From: Flaccisagitta enflata
Lineage: Eukaryota > Chaetognatha > Sagittoidea > Aphragmophora
Direction: 5' to 3'
Length of the DNA: 64,000 nt
Assembly (NCBI GenBank): GCA_965153355.1
Contig: OZ231126.1
Location: 87,048,001 to 87,112,000 of the forward strand
Shown here piece after piece: positions 58,291 through 64,000 of the stretch (the stretch's first letter is position 1; the number at the start of each line of letters is the position of its first letter). Below the pieces are notes generated by a model. That model was not told the origin of the DNA. It worked only from the letters and a program-made list of their open reading frames with translations, and searched no databases. The translations under genes and the position numbers were made by a program.

Positions 58291-58774
58291 ATTAGTGACT
58301 GTACTTTCTCTACTTAAAAAAATGAGTAATGACGACTTACAATTACTATTTCATCTTATCTATTGACTCTAATTATAAGTACAAGTGTGAAAAAAGAATT
58401 TGAGTTGCATATAAGGTAAGACGTTGGCGTTACGATATGTTACACATCGTACACGAAGAATTCGTTGATTGATGCAAAGAACTGCGATTTGCTCTTTCAT
58501 TGTCTGACGTGTCTGCGTGAAATCTTACATGATTTGCCAATCAGAAATGCGAAGTCACTCACTCTTTCTCTTTTTCAAGATCTACCTCTTTCTACTCATC
58601 CATCTTAAAATATCTGGGTCCTTCTTTACCTCCAAAGTGCAAACAGCTAATGATCATTGATTTTTTAGAAGACAGCATTTTATTCATTGCAACGAAAGCA
58701 ATTTATTACAGAAGTGAAATGTAAAAAGTAATGTGTGCCCGACCGACTGACCGATGGACAAAGCGGGTTGTAAA

Positions 58775-59057
58775 CTAAGATCTAAGACATGGATTACGAT
58801 CCAGAAAGGCTTTACGCTTTTCCCCATAATCATAAGTGATCTCCTCGCCAACTGCAATTTCTCTACACGCTACAAACACTACGCGTGGCTCTCCTTCCAC
58901 CACATGAGTCTTCATCACAACGTTGGGTGATCGACGGGAATGGTTTATCAAGCGACCTAGCGATCCATTGTCTTCAGTTGCATCGATTGCCAACATTTGT
59001 CCATGGCAATAAAAAAGAAGGTTGGAGCCTCTTTGTTCCTCATTGTAAGTCTTTTCC
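58775..59057 (-). CDS. KMT5A/SET8-like histone methyltransferase, C-terminal SET exon
   Basis: Acceptor ATCATTTGTTTAG ends at 59058. The exon begins with the last base of an Arg codon and runs to TAG at 58775-58777. It encodes the C-terminal SET half: NLLFYCHGQMLAIDATEDNG, the cofactor and catalytic segment GRLINHS, then VVFVACREIAVGEEITYDYG and a short post-SET tail. KMT5A-type enzymes mono-methylate histone H4 Lys20, and this order (DAT, GRLINHS, IxxGEELxYDYG) matches them better than other SET families. It joins in phase to the exon at 62731-62945 across a 3.7-kb intron. All catalytic motifs are intact. It lies just outside the 14-kb transposon. Confidence 0.85.
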
Positions 59058-59086
59058 CTAAACAAATGATCAAATTGCTAATTGAT

Positions 59087-59164
59087 GCCTTGTTGTTGTT
59101 GTTGTTGTTGTATATTTCAGTAGCTGTGACATGACGTTTGTTGTTGTTGTTGTTGTTGTTGTTT

Positions 59165-59199
<35 letters not shown>

Positions 59200-59437
59200 G
59201 ATGTTGTCCTTGTTGTATATATCAGTAGTTATGTCATATTATGTTTGTTGTTGTTGCTGTTGTTGTTGTTGTTGTTGTTATGCGTTTCTCTGTTGTAATT
59301 TTCTGATAAATTCCTCTTTGTTGTTGTTGTTGTTGTTGTTTTTGCTTCAGTAGTAGTTGTTGTTGTTGTTGTTGTTGTTGTTATATATTTCAGTAGTTAT
59401 GACACATGATGTTTGTTGTTGTTGTTGTTGTTGTTGA
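59087..59437 (+). repeat. (TTG)n trinucleotide repeats
   Basis: Several TTG tracts separated by copies of TATATTTCAGTAGTTATGAC-like spacer. Intronic to the KMT5A-like gene (CAA on its sense strand). Confidence 0.93.
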
Positions 59438-59677
59438 TATATACAGTCAGTGGACAAAACGATATATGTAGATATGTCAACACCATGAGACATTTCACAT
59501 AGTAAAGATATTTCATTTTGAAGAAATATTTCAGTACACTGAAATATTTCAGTGGGGTGAAATCAGAAAATTTCAGCAGGCTGAAATGTTTCAACAGGAT
59601 GAAATATCTCAGTAGAGTGAAATATTTCAATGAGATGAAATCATGATATCAGATATAGAATTTTAAACAGACTAAAC

Positions 59678-61783
59678 ATGCAGTTTATTTCATTATTTAT
59701 TATTGGTCACGCGAAACATAATGGTAAGACAGTGCATATTACATGGTTTGATCTCGAGGATGCATTCGGAAGTGTTTCTCATGATTTGATTCCGATCTGT
59801 TTGGACCGGATGCATATCCCCGGTAATGTTAAGGACTATATTTGTTCTCTGTATGGGAACCTAAGAGGCAAAATACGCACTTCCGACTGGATCTCCGATG
59901 AGTTTTCGTTTAATAAGGGGGTTTTTCAAGGGGATCCTCTCAGCCCAATCATATTCCTGATGTGCTTTAACCCAATACTTGAGGAATTGTTGAAATATGA
60001 GGAGGACGATGGTTACTGCATGGATGGATTGTCCTTTATCACATTACCTTTTGCTGACGATTTCAATTTGATCACTCGGGATGTCAGAAAACACAAGAAA
60101 TTGATGGCACGTCTGCATGAGCTTACTGGTTCCATGGGTTTGAAATTGAAGCCTCGCAAGTGCAGGTCCTTATCGATAAGGGCCGGAAAGTCGGTTGAGA
60201 TTGGCTTCTCTTTAGGCGAGTCGGTCATTGGTTCCATCTTGCATGATCGTTGCCATAAATTTCTTGGGGGGATTTATACTTTTGATTTTTCAGTCACATC
60301 TGTGGCTTCGGTAATTAAAGATCGGGTGAGTGATCAATTGAAAAATATTGATGACCTCTTGGTGCGGAATGAGTACAAGGCACGAATCTATATTGATTAT
60401 TTTTTGGGCTCTCTCCATTTCATTCTTTCGGTTCATGATTTGCATATTTCTCAGCTAAAAGCGTTGGATGATCTTACCCATAGATTTCTAAAGAAATGGT
60501 TAGGTCTCCCCCAGTGTGCTTCGTGGGCCCTGGTTCATGGTGCTCATGGCATGAATGTCAAATCTATCTCTCATTTGTACAAAGAATGTCGCGCCCTTAA
60601 TCTGTCTAAAATTCGTGTTTTCAGTGATGAACGGGTGAAACACGCGCTGGATTCAAAAGAAGAACGCGAGGGAAAGTGGCTCCGCAAATTCTCCTCTGCT
60701 ATCTTCACCAAAGGGCTCCTTCAGGATGTGGTCGCTCCTGTATATAGTGAAGATAATGTTTCGACCGTAGTCAACGCCTTGGATGATTCTAGTGTGAGCT
60801 GGGATTCACTTGACATGGAGGGGATTCTTTCTCCTGCTCCTGCGTCCACATCTCTGCCTCCCATTTCTCCTACAGCCCCTATCCCACCTCCCCCTCCTCC
60901 ACCACCTTCCCCTCCACGCCAGGTGAATCCAAACAAACAGCTTAAGAGGAGTATCCAGACGGGGGTACAACGGGGTGAAACTGATTTTTGGAAGGAGAAG
61001 CTGAGTCACTACGTAATGCAAGGTGATTATTTGGCGTTGATTATGGAAGAAGGGAGTTGTATTTCTTGGAGGAGCTATATGTGGGATATTCCTCAGGGTA
61101 TTTTGAAGTTTGCCATTAACGCCGGAATAAACACGTTGCCTTCTTTTGACAATCTAAAACGTTGGGGTAAGCGTACTAGTGATCGATGCCCTTTTTGTGG
61201 GAATATCCAAACGCTGGCGCATATTTTATCCAACTGTAATCTCTTTTTAGATCAAGGTCGCTACATATGGCGTCATAACTCTGTCCTATCGTCGCTAATC
61301 AATGTTGTACGTCCTCGCCTTTTAGAGGGCTTCACGCTTTACTCTGACATGCCCGGTTATCAGGCACCTCATGGGGGCACAATTCCTCCTCATATTATGG
61401 CCACATCTCTCAGGCCGGATCTTTTTATTGTTAACGAGATTACGCGTACTGCCATAATATTTGAGCTAACCTGCCCATGGGACAGGAACATTGATCGAAG
61501 TCACTCATACAAGGAAGAGAAATATGCGCCCCTTATCGCTGATCTATCTGCAACGTATAAGGTATTTTCATTCTCTGTTGAAATATCGGCACGCGGCCAA
61601 GTGACCGTTCAAAATCGGGCTCGTTTAAAGGCTTTCTCGTATAGATGCTGTCGCGATGCCAAATTAGCCACTAGTCTCATGGTTAAAAATGGCTCCAAGG
61701 CTGCGCTGCTCACGTCCTTCAGCCTATTTTCTGCTCGTAAAGAGCCTTCCTGGATTGACCCCCCTCCTCTTATTACTCGATAA
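59678..61783 (+). CDS. non-LTR RT with restriction-like endonuclease, 5'-truncated
   Basis: A 701-codon frame beginning, after about 20 residues, at the first catalytic RT motif (TWFDLEDAFGSVSHD), so fingers and N terminus are missing. GVFQGDPLSP is near residue 85 and FADDFNLI near 124. After the thumb a proline-rich linker (about residues 388-425, with eight consecutive Pro) precedes a CCHC motif (CPFCGNIQTLAHILSNC, about 504) and the endonuclease signature RPDLFIVNE...FELTCPWDRN (about 580-600). It has the same domain order as the element at 10277-12181 but is clearly a different lineage. The frame is intact to its TAA. The ATG is probably fortuitous. It is antisense to the host gene. Confidence 0.87.
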   Translation: MQFISLFIIGHAKHNGKTVHITWFDLEDAFGSVSHDLIPICLDRMHIPGNVKDYICSLYGNLRGKIRTSDWISDEFSFNKGVFQGDPLSPIIFLMCFNPILEELLKYEEDDGYCMDGLSFITLPFADDFNLITRDVRKHKKLMARLHELTGSMGLKLKPRKCRSLSIRAGKSVEIGFSLGESVIGSILHDRCHKFLGGIYTFDFSVTSVASVIKDRVSDQLKNIDDLLVRNEYKARIYIDYFLGSLHFILSVHDLHISQLKALDDLTHRFLKKWLGLPQCASWALVHGAHGMNVKSISHLYKECRALNLSKIRVFSDERVKHALDSKEEREGKWLRKFSSAIFTKGLLQDVVAPVYSEDNVSTVVNALDDSSVSWDSLDMEGILSPAPASTSLPPISPTAPIPPPPPPPPSPPRQVNPNKQLKRSIQTGVQRGETDFWKEKLSHYVMQGDYLALIMEEGSCISWRSYMWDIPQGILKFAINAGINTLPSFDNLKRWGKRTSDRCPFCGNIQTLAHILSNCNLFLDQGRYIWRHNSVLSSLINVVRPRLLEGFTLYSDMPGYQAPHGGTIPPHIMATSLRPDLFIVNEITRTAIIFELTCPWDRNIDRSHSYKEEKYAPLIADLSATYKVFSFSVEISARGQVTVQNRARLKAFSYRCCRDAKLATSLMVKNGSKAALLTSFSLFSARKEPSWIDPPPLITR

Positions 61784-61978
61784 TTATTTATTTCATGACA
61801 TTCCTTTTTTAACTGTTCCTGTTTATTAGTGGAATGTCTTTTTATTATTGCGCGCACAATCCAATGATCTGTATCAGGCTTTGTCTTGCCATTGTCGCAT
61901 GTATTCCAACCTGATAATCTGATGAGTTTTGTGTCTCGCCTCTGCTGTTTTTATATTTCATGAATATAAAACTTACTA

Positions 61979-62485
61979 CTGTAGATGTCGTCTAGACTTG
62001 GAAATATGGGGAGCTCATAAGCTGAGCATCAGTACAATGAGGGGACTGATATTTTGTTGGTGTAATGTATAGACCTTAAAGGGTTGACAATAGGGTATGG
62101 CATCCCCCTATAGCTTACTTTACAAAAATTAACTTTTAGTTTAAAGTATTAGGATCAATCACTTTTATGGCAGAATTTCAGCTTCATCAATTTGCTTTAA
62201 TTGCAAAACCAGCGTGGGATTCAAATATGGAACCTTTAAAGATATAAACTGACTAAGATAGATTTGAAGTTAAGTGAGTTAACCACTAGACCAATTTTGG
62301 CAGTTGTTTCAATGGAGGGATTTTGATCTAGTAGATTCAAAAAAATTTTCTGTCCACAAAGCTGCCATACCCCATCGTCAACTTAATAGAACATAAGCAT
62401 TATACACACAGTTTTATTTCATTGGCACAAATGGTAGTTAGGATATGAGGGCCCCCATAATTCCAAATCTAGACAACATCTACTG
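61979..62485. mobile_element. TA-flanked MITE nested behind the retroelement
   Basis: A 507-bp element. The left end CTGTAGATGTCGTCTAGA matches the inverted right end CAGTAGATGTTGTCTAGA and continues TTGGAA.TATGGGG. TA flanks both sides (61977-61978, 62486-62487). The interior lacks a coding frame. Confidence 0.83.
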
Positions 62486-62730
62486 TACAATGTCATAAGT
62501 TGAAGTTTTGAATAATATGATATCATGATTTCATTTTATTGAAATATTTCACTCTGCTAAGATATTTCATCCTGTTGAAATATTTCAGCCTGCTGAAATT
62601 TTCTGATTTCACCCCACTGAAATATTTCAGTGTACTGAAATATTTCTTCAAAATGAAATATCTTTACTCTGTGAAATATCTCATGGTGTTGACATATCTA
62701 CATATATCGTTTTGTCCACTGACTGTATAC

Positions 62731-62945
62731 CTTGCCAACGCTTCTTTATGTGAGATTACTTCTCCTTTGTAACAGGTAACAAAGTCGCCGGTAGAGAACT
62801 TCTTGGCTGCAGCTACCCCTCTACCCTTCACCCCCGCATCAATGACAGTCAACCTGTCTTCAGACTGTTCTTCAACTTTCTGCATGAAGTCTCTCTCCTT
62901 CTGCGCCTTGCGACAGTTGGCTTCCAAACAAGATGAACAACGCAT
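62731..62945 (-). CDS. KMT5A/SET8-like histone methyltransferase, SET N-terminal exon
   Basis: Reads from an ATG at 62945 (CRCSSCLEANC-like Cys-rich start, MRCSSCLEANCRKAQKERD) through RLTVIDAGVKGRGVAAAKKF, STGDFVTCYKGEVIS and KEALA, ending AAG before donor GTATAC at 62730. The KGRGV..KxFxxGDFVxxYxGExI pattern is the start of a SET domain of KMT5A type. It leaves two bases of an Arg codon that are completed at 59057. The frame may extend upstream past the ATG to an acceptor-like TATGTAAAG, so this ATG may be internal. The long N-terminal tail of animal KMT5A proteins is not seen here. Confidence 0.82.
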
Positions 62946-62999
62946 GATGATCGATTTATCACAGATCTTTACATAAGCAAAAACAATAGGTGAATAAAT

Positions 63000-63600
63000 A
63001 GTTATTGTTTATTGGTGGACGGAATCTAGACTCGGCGGATAATAAGAAAAACGATGGACACTATTTTAAGAAACAATATCCAATTTGTAATCTGTAGAAA
63101 AGAGAAAAGAGTGATTGAGTGATTGAATGATAGCATGGATTATTTGAATGTTGTCATTGCAGCATGTTCATGCCAAATCCCCTTTTCGCACTGCCCTTCC
63201 ATAGTTCGTTTGTCTTTCCTACCATTTGTGGTTAATAGAAAAATTAAGATCAGACAAAGAAGAAATCAGATAGCTTAAAAAATGATAAAGAAGAGGAAAT
63301 GAAAATCGATTTAACAAAAAATGACAGATTCAAAATGATAGATGAAAATTAACAGATTTAAAATGACAGATGAAAATTGGCAGATTTAAAGGACAAATTT
63401 AAAAGATCAGAATGAAATACATGTAAAGTTGAAAACAAAAAGAAGAAAGAAATTAGTCCTAACCAGAGCGGGCTGTGTATCATTGCAGGCACGTAAATAG
63501 TTGAGTGGCCCCATCTTTCTCCAATATGTCACCTTAAATTATCTTCCCTGCCAATGTCCGCCAATTTGTCATTTAACTCGGTTTCTTCTCCTTCTGACAA
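63000..63600. other. no gene recognised
   Basis: AT-rich sequence upstream of the KMT5A-like exon. A run of ACAGATTTAAAATGACAGATGA-like units at 63310-63400 is the only structure seen. Confidence 0.45.
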
Positions 63601-63601
63601 A

Positions 63602-63790
63602 TTATTTGTCAGCTTCTCTCCAAGATTCAATCGGACCAACTAAAGGCATTTTGTAGTGCATGTTTACAAGTTGGGTATTCAGCAGAAATTCTCCGTTGAC
63701 GCCATCGCTATTGGCTAATCTGGCACTACCCCCGCCCCAGTCATACTGGTTCACTGCCAGATTTTGTAAAGAAGCTCCATACTTGTGAAC
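63602..63790 (-). CDS. possible terminal exon, unassigned
   Basis: Minus-strand open stretch after an acceptor-like AATTGCATCCAG, reading VHKYGASLQNLAVNQYDWGG, NSDGVNGEFLLNTQLVNMHYK and ending SWREADK before TAA. Composition is balanced and protein-like, but no family is recognised and no partner exon was found. Confidence 0.3.
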   Translation of the reverse strand, partial: VHKYGASLQNLAVNQYDWGGGSARLANSDGVNGEFLLNTQLVNMHYKMPLVGPIESWREADK

Positions 63791-63867
63791 TGGATGCAAT
63801 TTTTTTTTATTCATGACATTGAAAGTTCAACTTGATATCTAGAAGTTAGGAACTAGTAAATTGGAAC

Positions 63868-64000
63868 CAACGCATCTTTCCTATAAGCAACGCATCTTTC
63901 CTATAAGCAACGCATCTTTCCTATAAGCAACGCATCTTTCCTATAAACAACGCATCTTTCCTATAACGAACGCATCTTTCCTACATCAAACGCCTCTTTC
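63868..64000 (+). repeat. 20-bp tandem repeat reaching the window edge
   Basis: At least six units of CAACGCATCTTTCCTATAAG, becoming variable (ACGAACGC, ATCAAACGC) at the end of the window. The array probably continues beyond. Confidence 0.93.

Larger units (their letters stand above)
59444..62725. mobile_element. mariner-like inverted-repeat element carrying a retroelement
   Basis: Inverted repeats of 207 bp (59444-59650 and 62519-62725) begin CAGTCAGTGGACAAAACGAT at both outer ends and are flanked by TA (59442-59443, 62726-62727), as for Tc1/mariner-class insertions. The repeats consist largely of TGAAATATTTCA-like short palindromes. No mariner transposase is present. Almost the whole interior is a minus-facing intron insert containing a plus-strand retroelement ORF and a further MITE. 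The right end lies 5 nt inside the splice donor of the KMT5A-like exon. Confidence 0.88.

Noticed and set aside
59397-59630. Paired 77-residue frames at 59397-59630 (-) and 62539-62772 (+) as a duplicated small gene
   Set aside because: Both are readings of the 207-bp inverted repeats of the mariner-like element.

Overview
The window looks like a repeat-choked stretch of a nuclear genome from an animal or a close relative of animals. Coding exons are split by introns with ordinary GT/AG borders. The single-copy genes belong to animal-type families: a von Hippel-Lindau-like protein, a WASP-type WH1 domain and a KMT5A-like SET domain. Most of the sequence is mobile DNA, dispersed inverted-repeat elements, microsatellites (mainly CT/GA) and minisatellites. 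No tRNA, rRNA or CRISPR was recognised.

Layout. 0-5.1 kb: a 29-bp satellite, TCTC-rich and G-rich simple sequence, and a hAT-type nonautonomous element (3582-4397) with an 8-bp target duplication. 5-9 kb: mostly noncoding, with dispersed repeats. 9.25-9.76 kb (-): a VHL-like exon. 10.3-15.7 kb: three broken non-LTR retroelement pieces (two with a restriction-like endonuclease, one of the APE-type RT class), the last interrupted by a TA-flanked MITE. 16-20 kb: foldback-like repeats, GA tracts and an unassigned terminal exon. 20.2-25.4 kb: an apparently intact two-ORF Jockey-like LINE. 26-36 kb: more foldback-like and tetranucleotide-core repeats, and a small gene with a truncated neighbouring copy. 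36.9-37.8 kb (-): a protein with a WASP-type WH1 domain joined to a C-terminal RING finger, next to a second hAT-type element (37890-38704).

44.3-58.3 kb: the most striking structure. Terminal inverted repeats of about 155-166 bp, flanked by a perfect 10-bp direct repeat, enclose about 14 kb. On the minus strand inside are at least nine exons that join in consistent phase into one transposase-like protein. This reads as a single giant intron-bearing DNA transposon. The copy carries an in-frame stop and a 4-bp frameshift, and its introns are loaded with younger repeats.

58.8-62.9 kb (-): two exons of a KMT5A/SET8-like histone methyltransferase. The intron between them holds a 3.3-kb element with mariner-like 207-bp inverted repeats and TA duplications that starts 5 nt inside the splice donor. 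That element contains a 5'-truncated retroelement ORF, which itself holds another MITE. The window ends in a 20-bp tandem repeat.

Family assignments come from recall of motifs, without database searches. Inverted repeats, target duplications, frames and splice phases were read directly.
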